Of a stretch of 64,000 nucleotides of DNA, positions 55,926-64,000 are shown one piece after another; the first letter of the stretch is position 1, and each line of letters begins with the position of its first letter. The stretch is taken from positions 124,001-188,000 of the forward strand of contig NZ_FNMV01000002.1 of assembly GCF_900106645.1 (NCBI RefSeq). The letters run 5' to 3'. The translations under genes were made by a program, and so were the position numbers. The notes under the pieces are model-generated. The model made no database searches, was not told the DNA's origin, and saw only the letters and a list, made by a program, of their open reading frames with translations. This DNA comes from Flavobacterium degerlachei. Lineage in GTDB: Bacteria > Bacteroidota > Bacteroidia > Flavobacteriales > Flavobacteriaceae.

Positions 55926-57026
55926 ATGAAAGGATCACTGAAACTGGGAACAATAAGAGGCATTGGCATATTTGTACATTGGACATTCTCATTGCTTATC
56001 GCTTTTATCATTTATATTAATTACAGGACAGGATATACTGCCTTACAAATAACTTGGTCTGTATTGTTCATACTTTGTGTTTTTGTAACCGTTTTTTTGC
56101 ATGAACTTGGCCATTCTTTTGCTGCAAAATTATTTAATATTGGAACAAAAGACATTACCCTATTGCCAATAGGTGGAGTATCACGATTAGAAAGTCTTCC
56201 TGAGAAACCTAAAGAGGAATTGATAGTCACCTTTGCGGGGCCGTTAGTCAATATCGTTCTGGCACTCATAACGGGCCTATTTATAAGCTTCCCGGCTACA
56301 TCAGAAGAATTGGCTCAAGAATTATCGGCTGGTGTAAATGCCAGTAATTTTTTCCTTAATTTTTTTATCGTAAACATCATACTCGCTATTTTTAATTTGA
56401 TCCCTGCTTTTCCAATGGATGGAGGAAGGATACTCAGAGCATTATTATCATTTAAATTTGAAAGGCATATTGCAACAAAAATAGCGGCACGAATAGGGCA
56501 ATTTTTAGCGATTGGTTTTATGCTTCTCGGTTTTCTATATAACCCTTTTCTGATTTTTATAGGCTTATTTGTCATTATGGGTGCGCAAATGGAGAGTAAA
56601 CATGCCGATTCTAAGTACTCTCTCCAAGGATACAAAGTGAGAGATGTGTTAATGAAGCAATATATTACCATTGATGCTCGTGAACCTATAAAAACGGCTA
56701 TTGCTTTATTACTAGATTCCCAATCTAAGATTTTTTTGATTACTGAGAATAATGCACCCGTAGGGACATTAAATCGAGATCAAATTATAGTGGCACTTTC
56801 CGAAAAAGGTGAAAATAGTACAATTCATTCTGCAATGAACGAGAACTTAATTTATCTGGATGTGGAAACACTTTTAGAAAACATCTTCGAATTGGTCTAC
56901 AAAAACAAAAACAATTTAATGCTAGTCTTAGAAAACAATGAACTAATAGGTACACTGGATACTGAAAACCTTTTGGAATTCCTTTTGATAAAAGGGGTAA
57001 AATCAAAAAAAGCCTATGCCACTTAA
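55926..57026 (+). CDS. Site-2 protease (M50) with CBS pair
   Basis: A 366-residue intramembrane metalloprotease of the SpoIVFB-like branch. The zinc site is H59/E60/H63 in FLHELGHSF, with D165 in FPMDGGRIL supplying the third ligand. About six membrane helices fill residues 1-220. The C-terminal part (about 235-355) holds two CBS domains (YKVRDVLMKQYITID, then LENIFELVYK), which in family members bind adenine nucleotides and control activity. No substrate is named by context. It overlaps the phospholipase D family gene by 11 bases. Confidence 0.9.
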   Translation: MKGSLKLGTIRGIGIFVHWTFSLLIAFIIYINYRTGYTALQITWSVLFILCVFVTVFLHELGHSFAAKLFNIGTKDITLLPIGGVSRLESLPEKPKEELIVTFAGPLVNIVLALITGLFISFPATSEELAQELSAGVNASNFFLNFFIVNIILAIFNLIPAFPMDGGRILRALLSFKFERHIATKIAARIGQFLAIGFMLLGFLYNPFLIFIGLFVIMGAQMESKHADSKYSLQGYKVRDVLMKQYITIDAREPIKTAIALLLDSQSKIFLITENNAPVGTLNRDQIIVALSEKGENSTIHSAMNENLIYLDVETLLENIFELVYKNKNNLMLVLENNELIGTLDTENLLEFLLIKGVKSKKAYAT

Positions 57027-58179
57027 CAACTACTTTACTGCTTCTGATGAAAGCGTGGAATTAGTGCACAGTGGAACAGACTATTTTTCACGATTGGAAC
57101 ATATTATTCAAAACGCCCAATATGAGATTCACTTGCAGTTTTATATTTTCAGTAATGATTCTATAGGTACAAAAATTTTGGAAGAATTAAAGAAAGCAGC
57201 ATCCCGTCGCGTAAAAATATATATTTTACTAGATGGTTTTGGTTCCTTCTCCTTTTCAAAAGAAGTGATTATTGACTTAAAAAAACTTGGAATCAACTTT
57301 CGGCTATTTTCTCCTTTCTTTTCAGCAAACTCTTTTTACATAGGCCGAAGATTGCATCATAAAGTGGTGGTTGCCGATGCAGAAGTTATTTTAATTGGAG
57401 GAATTAATATTGCGGATAAATATCATGGCACTCCTACAAAAAAACCTTGGTTAGATTATTCCGTGCAGGTACATGATGTAAAAATTGCAAAAGCGCTTCA
57501 ATTACTTTGCAGGGATCTTTTTTTCAAAAAAAGGTACTTATTCAAAAAAAAAATAGAATCCATTTTACATAGTCAAGAAGAAACTGTCATTCGCATTATT
57601 CAAAACGATTGGCTGAAAAGAAAAAACGAAATCTATGATGCTTATATTAATTCCTTTAATAACGCACAAGAAGAAATAATCATAGTAGGCAGTTATTTTC
57701 TTCCAGGTAGTAGAATGAATAATGCGCTTAAAAAAGCAGCACGGAATAAGATTAAAGTAAAATTAATTCTGTCTGGAATTTCAGATATTCCCCTTTCTAG
57801 AAGAGCTACATATCATATTTACTCTGCGCTTCTTGAGAGTGATATTGAATTATACGAGTGGAATAAAACGGTACTACACGGAAAAGCAGCCGTAGTTGAT
57901 GGTTACTGGTCCACCATTGGCTCTTTTAACCTAAATAATTTAAGTACTTACGGAAGTCTGGAAATGAATGTAGAAATTAAATCTGCTGCATTTTCAAGCG
58001 CCTACTCCATGCATCTCAAAGATATAATAGCACAATGCCAAAGGATAACTCCAGATCAGCTAAAAAAAAGAAACACCATTCCCTCAGGTTTCATTAATTG
58101 GCTGTCTTATTGGACTGCAAGAATGATTTTAAGCATTGTCACCTATTTCCCTCATAAGCGACTCAAAAAATTTTACTAG
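57016..58179 (+). CDS. Phospholipase D family protein, cardiolipin synthase-like
   Basis: A 387-residue enzyme with two HKD motifs: H115 and K117 in HHKVVVADAEVIL, and H288 and K290 in HGKAAVVDGYW, each followed by the IGG/IGS-N(I/L)N strand. Length and layout match the short cardiolipin synthases (ClsB/ClsC type) that lack N-terminal membrane helices. A hydrophobic tail (about 370-385) may aid membrane attachment. It should join phosphatidylglycerol-type lipids or transfer a phosphatidyl group. Its ATG lies in the end of the protease gene (11-base overlap), so the two are translationally coupled. Confidence 0.87.
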   Translation: MPLNNYFTASDESVELVHSGTDYFSRLEHIIQNAQYEIHLQFYIFSNDSIGTKILEELKKAASRRVKIYILLDGFGSFSFSKEVIIDLKKLGINFRLFSPFFSANSFYIGRRLHHKVVVADAEVILIGGINIADKYHGTPTKKPWLDYSVQVHDVKIAKALQLLCRDLFFKKRYLFKKKIESILHSQEETVIRIIQNDWLKRKNEIYDAYINSFNNAQEEIIIVGSYFLPGSRMNNALKKAARNKIKVKLILSGISDIPLSRRATYHIYSALLESDIELYEWNKTVLHGKAAVVDGYWSTIGSFNLNNLSTYGSLEMNVEIKSAAFSSAYSMHLKDIIAQCQRITPDQLKKRNTIPSGFINWLSYWTARMILSIVTYFPHKRLKKFY

Positions 58180-58371
58180 AATCCACAAACTGGTTCCGTT
58201 TAAAAGAACAAATGGGCAATAGCTATTATTGATTAATAGCATCCCTTTTAGTTAAATAACTAATTATTATTGAGTGCTTTTTGCTAACAATAATAACAAT
58301 TTGTTAATACTATTTTTCTTAGGTAATTATTAATATTTATATTTTTACTTTTTTAATAAACTTATAAATAT

Positions 58372-61300
58372 ATGAAACACTTTTACTTAAAAAAGCAGCT
58401 GTTATTGGTCGCTGTATTTTCTTTTTTAAGTCTTTTATCATTTGGTCAGGTTCCCTCCTATTATAATGGAACCAACATAAACCAAACGGGAAATGCCTTA
58501 AAATCGAGCCTTGCCACTTTAATTAGTAGTAATACAACAAATTTGAGTTATACCCCAGGAGTGTGGGACGCATTAAAGCAAACAGATTTAGATCCTAATG
58601 ATCCGACCAAAGTATTATTAATTTACGGTTACAATGACACTGATGGGGACATCACTAATGACCGAACTCGCTCAAAAGATCTAAACGGTGGAAACCAGGG
58701 ACAATGGAACAGAGAACACGTATTTGCAAAATCACTGGGGAATCCTAATTTAGGAACTACAGGTCCTGGAAGTGATGCGCATCACCTTAGAGCTTCTGAT
58801 ATTACTTTGAATTCAACAAGAAACAACTATCCTTTTGGTGCTGGTTCAGGTAATGCAACATTAATTAACGGAACTTACTGGTATCCAGGAGATGAATGGA
58901 AAGGTGATGTAGCTCGTATGGTAATGTACATGCATTTACGCTACGGAGACCAATGTTTACCCAGTGCAGTTGCTGTAAGCGCACAAAATTACAGTTCGGA
59001 CATGTCAGATATATTCTTACAATGGAATGCCGAAGATCCAGTTTCTCAAGTAGAAATTAATAGAAATACAATTCTAGAGGGAGTTCAAGGAAACAGAAAT
59101 CCTTTTATTGATAACCCCGCTTTTGCAACTATAATCTGGGGTGGACCACAAGCTCAAAATAGATTTGACGGAAGTGTTATACTAGATACTGAAGCACCAA
59201 CTACTCCCGCAAATTTATATGCTACTAATACTACACAAACTGAGACTACGTTATCATGGACACAATCTACTGATAATATAGGTGTTTTAGGATATCGAGT
59301 TTACAATGGTACCGTACAAATAGGATCTTCCTCAACGGCAAATTATGTGTTATCAGGGCTTAATTCAAATACAAACTACTCTTTATCGATAAAAGCATTT
59401 GATGCAGCTGGCAATATTTCGAACTCTAGTAATAGTATTTCAATAACAACAACAGCGGGAACACCTCCTGCTAATTCTGTCGTTTTCATGAATGAAATAC
59501 ATTATGATAATGCAGGAACAGATGTAGGTGAAGGTGTTGAAATTGCTGGTACTGCCGGTACTGATCTTAGCGGCTGGAGCATTATTCCTTATAATGGGAA
59601 TGGCGGAGCTTCTTATTCACCTGCAGGAAGTTTATCAGGAATTATTCCTAACCAATCAAATGGTTTTGGTACCGTGTTCGTATCTATAAATGGTTTGCAA
59701 AATGGAGCTCCTGATGGTCTTGCATTAGTTAACAATCTAGGTAATGTAATTCAGTTTTTAAGTTACGAAGGAAGCTTTGCTGCTACAAATGGTCCTGCTA
59801 ATGGCATGACAAGTACTGATATTGGTGTCTCTCAAACAGGTTTTGAAGCAGTAGGCTTATCTTTGCAATTAACTGGTTCTGGTACAAATTATAGTGATTT
59901 TACATGGCAAACAAGTACTGCAAGTACTTATGGTAGTATTAATACTGGCCAAACGTTCTCAACAACTACTGTTGCCCTTGCCGCTCCAACAAATTTAGTA
60001 GCTAATAATATTACAAAAACTACAGTTGATTTGTCTTGGGATGCTTCCAATGGAGTTTCCTATATCATTCTGAACGGCACATCAGAAATTGCTGCTACAA
60101 CTGCTACAACTTATAAACTTACTGGTTTAACTTTAAATACTACTTATAACTTAACCGTTAAAGCGGTTGATGCAGATGACAATACTTCTGAAGATAGTAA
60201 TCTAGTTACCATAACTACACTCAAGGACGCAACTACACCTACTCCAACTGGAACCGTATTTATCAATGAAATTCATTATGACAATGCGGGTTCTGATATT
60301 GATGAAGGAGTTGAAATTGCCGGACTTGCTGGAACTGACATAACAGGTTGGAAAATCATTCCTTATAATGGTAATGGTGGTGCAAGCTACATGCCAATAG
60401 GAAACTTATCAGGAACAATTCCAAATCAATTAAATGGTTACGGAACCATTTCTGTAAGTATTTCTGGTTTACAAAATGGTGCTCCTGACGGAATCGCACT
60501 AGTAGATGCTAGTAATAATGTCATTCAATTTTTAAGCTATGAAGGTAGTTTTACAGCTACTAATGGTCCTGCTGCTGGTATGACTAGTACTGACATTGGC
60601 ATTGAAGAGGCAGGTACTGCTACTGTTGGAACTTCTCTACAATTAGTAGGTAAAGGAACTCAATATTCTGACTTTACTTGGGAAGCTGCAGTTAGTACTT
60701 CTGGTAAAGTAAATAAGGGACAAAAATTTGGTGATTTAGTATTTATCAACGAAATCCATTATGATAATGCTGGAACAGATGTTAACGAAGCAGTAGAAAT
60801 TGCTGGATATGCAGGAACTGATTTAACGGGTTGGAGTATTATTCCTTACAACGGTTCTGGTGGGGCAAGCTATACTCCTACTGGTAACCTTTCGGGAATT
60901 ATCCCTAACCAATTAAATGGATATGGAACGGTATCCGTAAATATTCCTGGATTGCAAAATGGTGCGCCTGATGGTCTTGCATTAGTTGATGCCGCAGGAA
61001 AAGTAATTCAATTTTTAAGCTACGAAGGTAGTTTTACAGCAACCAATGGTCCTGCAATCGGAATGACAAGTATTGATATTGGAGTACCTGAGGCTAGTAC
61101 TGCTGCCATTGGAACTTCACTTCAATTGACAGGCGCTGGTTATACTTATGCTGATTTTACTTGGCAAGCTACTAAAAACACTTTTGGTGCAGTAAATGCA
61201 GGACAATTTTTTGGAGATGCTGCTGATATATTAGTTGTAATTCCAATTGCAGAAGCTAGAACAAAAGCAGAAGGAGAAATCGTGACTGTAACTGGTGTTT

Positions 61301-63609
61301 TAACTGTTTCAGATCAATTTGCAGGTTCTGCATATATTCAAGATACAACTGGAGCGATTGCTGTTTTTGACAAAACGGTTCATGGAACAGGTATTTTCAA
61401 AATAGGTGATTCAATTACTGTTACAGGTACAAGAAGTAATTATAGTGACCAAGTTCAAATTAGTCCTGTAAGTGCTGTTACCAATAATGGATTAGCTAAT
61501 CAGCCTATTCAACCAATTACGATCACTTTGAGTGAAATGGTAAATCATCCTGCTGAATTAGTTCGAATAGAAAACACCACTTTCCCAAAACCAGGAGCAA
61601 TACTATTTGGTAATTCAAATACTGATATTACAGATGCAAGCGGAACGGCTCAATTACGAATTGATGCAGATGTGAATGATCTTGTAGGTTTTGGTCAACC
61701 AGAAACTTGTTCAGAAATCATTGGAGTTGTGGGTAACTATTTTGCAACACAACAACTTTTACCAAGAATGAGAACCGACTTGCCTTGTGCAGATAAATTT
61801 CAACAATCAGGAAGTGATTTGAGTATTTCTAAAGATAAAACTTTAGATATCGCTACGTGGAATGTAGCTTGGTTTGGAGATGAAACGAATTCGCCTGCAG
61901 CTGGAAAACCAGATTCAGATGCTATCCAAAAAGAAGCTGTAAAAAATGTATTGCAAACTTTAGATGCTGATATCTATGCTATCGAAGAAGTTTCTGATGA
62001 TGCATTATTAGCACAAATGGTAAGCGAGATGAATGATTACAGCTTTATTTTATCTGAAGCTACTTCATATCCTAATGATACATCAGGGGCAAAACAAAAA
62101 GTAGGATTCATTTATAAAAACAAAACAGTTGCCGCTGTTAGTACTAAAGTGTTGTTAAAAACAATTCACCCTTACTATAATGGTGGTGACGCAGCTGCTT
62201 TAGCTAATTATCCAGATACTGATAAATCTCGCTTTTTTGCTAGCGGAAGATTGCCTTTTATGTTAACTGCCAATGTTACTATTGATGGTAACAAAAAACA
62301 AATTAATATCATTGACCTTCATGCTAGAGCAAATACTAGTGGTGACGCTCAAGGCAAATACGACATGCGTAAATTTGATGTTGAGGTCTTAAAAGACACA
62401 TTGGATGCACAATATCCAAATGCTAACTTAGTTTTACTAGGAGATTATAATGATGATGTAGATCAAACTGTATCAGATGTTTCTACAACTGTGTCTTCTT
62501 ATGAAGCCTATGTAAATGATGCTGCAAAATATTTTGTACCTACAAAATCATTAAGCGATGCTGGTTATAGATCGTATGTGACTTATGAAAACATGATTGA
62601 CCATATTACACTTTCAAATGAATTAACTGATTTATATATACCAGAATCAGCAAGAGTTCATTACGAATTTTATTCTAGTGATTATACAAAAACAGCATCA
62701 GATCACTTCCCAGTTTCAGTGAGATTACAAATGAAACTGATGAATGTTGATAGCTTAAATGTAACCAATGTTACTTGTAACGGTGAAGAAAATGGTACAG
62801 CTAGTATCGTTGTTTCTGGCGGAATTTCTCCTTACTCTTATACATGGAGTACAAATGATACTACAAACGGTATTACAAATATTGCGGCTGGAACTTATTC
62901 TGTTATTGTTAAAGATGCATTAAAGAATACAATATCCAAAGAGGTTACAGTTACTGAAGCTACAGCAATTGAGATACCAACAGCTGAAGATGTAACTGTT
63001 TATCGCGGGTACAGTGAAAAATCCTGTACTACTCTAACTGACGACGGTATTTCGGGTGGTGTACAACCTTATTCTTATGCTTGGAGCAATGGCGCGACAA
63101 CAAATGCTATTAAAGTATGTCCAGAACAAACTACAACTTATACGCTAACTGTAACTGATGCTAATGGTTGCATTGCTGTTTCTGAAAGAACTGTAATCGT
63201 AGAAGATGTGCGTTGCGGAAATAACCCTAGAAACCCTAAAGTCGAAATTTGCCACAATGGAAAAGCTATTTGTGTGGATGAACATGCAGTAAAATGGCAT
63301 TTGGCTCACGGAGATCTTTTAGGAAGTTGTTCAGGAAATGATAGCCAAATCAATATTACAAACGTTAATGTGTATCCAAATCCATTTGTAAATAATGTAA
63401 ACGTTAGCATTAATAGTTCTACAAATGGCAAAGTAGATTTCTTAGTATATAATTTCTTTGGGCAATTAGTTAGCCAGACTACACAAGAAGTAAGTGCAGG
63501 AAAATCAGTAACGAATTTAGAATTATCCAAATTAAGAAAAGGATTTTATTTCTTAAAAACAGTAGTGAACGGAAAAATCAAAAACATCAAATACTTGGTA
63601 AAAAGATAA
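58372..63609 (+). CDS. T9SS-secreted multidomain nuclease
   Basis: A 1745-residue exported protein with two unrelated nuclease domains. In order: signal peptide (1-25), endonuclease I domain (about 30-265; H116 in NREHVFAKS), fibronectin III (about 273-362), lamin-tail-like module 1 (about 369-530), fibronectin III (about 538-625), modules 2 and 3 (about 628-788 and 789-945), an OB-fold region (about 950-1135), an endonuclease/exonuclease/phosphatase domain (about 1157-1460; TWNVAWFGDE, LLGDYNDD, SDHFPVSVRL), two SprB-like repeats (about 1463-1610), a Cys/His motif (1622-1654) and the type IX sorting domain (about 1667-1745; NVYPNPFVNN to the terminal KYLVKR). It should degrade extracellular DNA. 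The gene is a single unit closed by a strong terminator. Confidence 0.94.
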   Translation: MKHFYLKKQLLLVAVFSFLSLLSFGQVPSYYNGTNINQTGNALKSSLATLISSNTTNLSYTPGVWDALKQTDLDPNDPTKVLLIYGYNDTDGDITNDRTRSKDLNGGNQGQWNREHVFAKSLGNPNLGTTGPGSDAHHLRASDITLNSTRNNYPFGAGSGNATLINGTYWYPGDEWKGDVARMVMYMHLRYGDQCLPSAVAVSAQNYSSDMSDIFLQWNAEDPVSQVEINRNTILEGVQGNRNPFIDNPAFATIIWGGPQAQNRFDGSVILDTEAPTTPANLYATNTTQTETTLSWTQSTDNIGVLGYRVYNGTVQIGSSSTANYVLSGLNSNTNYSLSIKAFDAAGNISNSSNSISITTTAGTPPANSVVFMNEIHYDNAGTDVGEGVEIAGTAGTDLSGWSIIPYNGNGGASYSPAGSLSGIIPNQSNGFGTVFVSINGLQNGAPDGLALVNNLGNVIQFLSYEGSFAATNGPANGMTSTDIGVSQTGFEAVGLSLQLTGSGTNYSDFTWQTSTASTYGSINTGQTFSTTTVALAAPTNLVANNITKTTVDLSWDASNGVSYIILNGTSEIAATTATTYKLTGLTLNTTYNLTVKAVDADDNTSEDSNLVTITTLKDATTPTPTGTVFINEIHYDNAGSDIDEGVEIAGLAGTDITGWKIIPYNGNGGASYMPIGNLSGTIPNQLNGYGTISVSISGLQNGAPDGIALVDASNNVIQFLSYEGSFTATNGPAAGMTSTDIGIEEAGTATVGTSLQLVGKGTQYSDFTWEAAVSTSGKVNKGQKFGDLVFINEIHYDNAGTDVNEAVEIAGYAGTDLTGWSIIPYNGSGGASYTPTGNLSGIIPNQLNGYGTVSVNIPGLQNGAPDGLALVDAAGKVIQFLSYEGSFTATNGPAIGMTSIDIGVPEASTAAIGTSLQLTGAGYTYADFTWQATKNTFGAVNAGQFFGDAADILVVIPIAEARTKAEGEIVTVTGVLTVSDQFAGSAYIQDTTGAIAVFDKTVHGTGIFKIGDSITVTGTRSNYSDQVQISPVSAVTNNGLANQPIQPITITLSEMVNHPAELVRIENTTFPKPGAILFGNSNTDITDASGTAQLRIDADVNDLVGFGQPETCSEIIGVVGNYFATQQLLPRMRTDLPCADKFQQSGSDLSISKDKTLDIATWNVAWFGDETNSPAAGKPDSDAIQKEAVKNVLQTLDADIYAIEEVSDDALLAQMVSEMNDYSFILSEATSYPNDTSGAKQKVGFIYKNKTVAAVSTKVLLKTIHPYYNGGDAAALANYPDTDKSRFFASGRLPFMLTANVTIDGNKKQINIIDLHARANTSGDAQGKYDMRKFDVEVLKDTLDAQYPNANLVLLGDYNDDVDQTVSDVSTTVSSYEAYVNDAAKYFVPTKSLSDAGYRSYVTYENMIDHITLSNELTDLYIPESARVHYEFYSSDYTKTASDHFPVSVRLQMKLMNVDSLNVTNVTCNGEENGTASIVVSGGISPYSYTWSTNDTTNGITNIAAGTYSVIVKDALKNTISKEVTVTEATAIEIPTAEDVTVYRGYSEKSCTTLTDDGISGGVQPYSYAWSNGATTNAIKVCPEQTTTYTLTVTDANGCIAVSERTVIVEDVRCGNNPRNPKVEICHNGKAICVDEHAVKWHLAHGDLLGSCSGNDSQINITNVNVYPNPFVNNVNVSINSSTNGKVDFLVYNFFGQLVSQTTQEVSAGKSVTNLELSKLRKGFYFLKTVVNGKIKNIKYLVKR
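59480..61215 (+). repeat. Three lamin-tail-like modules in the nuclease gene
   Basis: Modules at about 59480-59960, 60255-60740 and 60739-61215 share INEIHYDNAG, WSIIPYNGNGGASY, GLQNGAPDG and IQFLSYEGSF almost unchanged. The second and third are directly adjacent; the first is set apart by a fibronectin III domain. Confidence 0.85.
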
Positions 63610-63653
63610 TGCTTCCTATAAAATAGAGAAACAATATACTTTTGTCTAAAACT

Positions 63654-63687
63654 AAAGCCTCCAAAATAATTATTTTGGAGGCTTTTT
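63654..63687 (+). terminator. Rho-independent terminator after the nuclease gene
   Basis: AAAGCCTCCAAAATA (63654-63668) and TATTTTGGAGGCTTT (63671-63685), a perfect 15-bp repeat, then T residues. Confidence 0.88.
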
Positions 63688-63842
63688 ATTTTAAACTAAC
63701 ATTATAAAAAAATTACTTAAAACAAGGCTTGCAAATATATTTTTTCGTAACTTTATTAAGCACTATTTACGGCTAAATAATTTATATAGAGATACTTATA
63801 AATAAATAACATTTTCAACGACTCCATAAAAATTTTCATAAA
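63688..63842. other. AT-rich spacer after the nuclease terminator
   Basis: Nothing further recognised except a -7-like TAACTTTA near 63749, with one mismatch. Confidence 0.35.
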
Positions 63843-63971
63843 ATGGAAACAAACAAGAGATTGAAACGAAAAAGAAAAGAAGAATGGATTTCAAAAGATA
63901 TGAAGAGTAAAATTCCAAAATTGGATAAGAAAACAATATACGTACCTCTTCAGAACGAATTGCCTTTCTAA
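63843..63971 (+). CDS. Small basic ORF of 42 residues, unknown
   Basis: ATG at 63843 to TAA at 63969-63971 gives a 42-residue product with many lysines and arginines in its first half (KRLKRKRKEEW) and an ordinary coding-like end (TIYVPLQNELPF). It lies 155 bases after a terminator, so any transcript needs its own promoter; a TAACTTTA (one mismatch to the -7 box) occurs near 63749. It may be a small nucleic-acid-binding or unknown protein, or a chance frame. I do not recognise a family. Confidence 0.4.
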   Translation: METNKRLKRKRKEEWISKDMKSKIPKLDKKTIYVPLQNELPF

Positions 63972-64000
63972 TCATTTTTAACGATTTTGTTAGCTTAGCT

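Noticed and set aside
59480..61215. Possible CRISPR-like or satellite repeat
   Set aside because: The repeated units are about 480 bases, in frame, and encode protein modules; there are no short direct repeats with unique spacers.
1..64000. tRNA, rRNA, insertion sequence, integrase or phage genes
   Set aside because: Spacers were read for cloverleaf-like and transposase-like sequences and none was found. No attachment site or terminal inverted repeats were seen either.

Overview
The window is a stretch of an AT-rich Bacteroidota chromosome, almost certainly Flavobacterium or a close relative. Supporting signs are a SusC/SusD pair with a hybrid two-component regulator, a type IX secretion C-terminal domain on a giant secreted nuclease, SprB-type repeats, a DUF4293 membrane protein, and several promoters with the Bacteroidota -7 box TAnnTTTG in place of sigma70 hexamers. 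No rRNA, tRNA, CRISPR array, insertion sequence or phage gene was seen.

Layout. 1-8.1 kb is mostly housekeeping: the end of a DUF4293 gene, a NarL-type response regulator with a TPR sensor kinase, a metallophosphoesterase, truA, an ABC exporter and lpdA. 8.2-18.6 kb is accessory and patchy: a small secreted protein, a PAS protein with a kinase dimerisation segment but no ATPase domain, a decayed lipoprotein gene, a flavin monooxygenase with DnaJ-like zinc motifs at its N-terminus, an alpha/beta hydrolase, a divergent HxlR regulator and VOC enzyme, an M19 dipeptidase, a GT9 glycosyltransferase and a DUF2461 protein.

18.8-36.3 kb is a polysaccharide utilisation locus. It holds a 1407-residue hybrid sensor/AraC regulator, a 15-codon leader ORF overlapping the susC start, SusC, SusD, a cytoplasmic GH130 enzyme overlapping an MFS importer, two large exported proteins of unrecognised family (576 and 823 aa, with helical-toroid-like stretches), and a GH13 lipoprotein. 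Inferred order of work: SusC/D bind and import an oligosaccharide, the lipoprotein and periplasmic enzymes cut it, the MFS carrier moves a small sugar inwards, and GH130 phosphorolyses or hydrolyses a beta-mannoside. The two orphans are the best candidates here for undescribed enzyme activity.

36.4-46.3 kb is on the minus strand: a SulP anion transporter, then six consecutive signalling genes (a six-PAS GAF kinase, a short kinase, three receiver-only proteins and a REC-PAS-kinase-REC-Hpt hybrid) with no DNA-binding output domain. 46.8-58.2 kb is a plus-strand run of metabolic and stress genes: PEP synthase, SDR, Deg-type protease, zinc ribbon protein, D-lactate dehydrogenase, P-type ATPase, CBS-containing M50 protease and a phospholipase D family enzyme. 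The window ends with a 1745-residue type IX-secreted protein joining two unrelated nuclease domains, and a 42-residue basic ORF.
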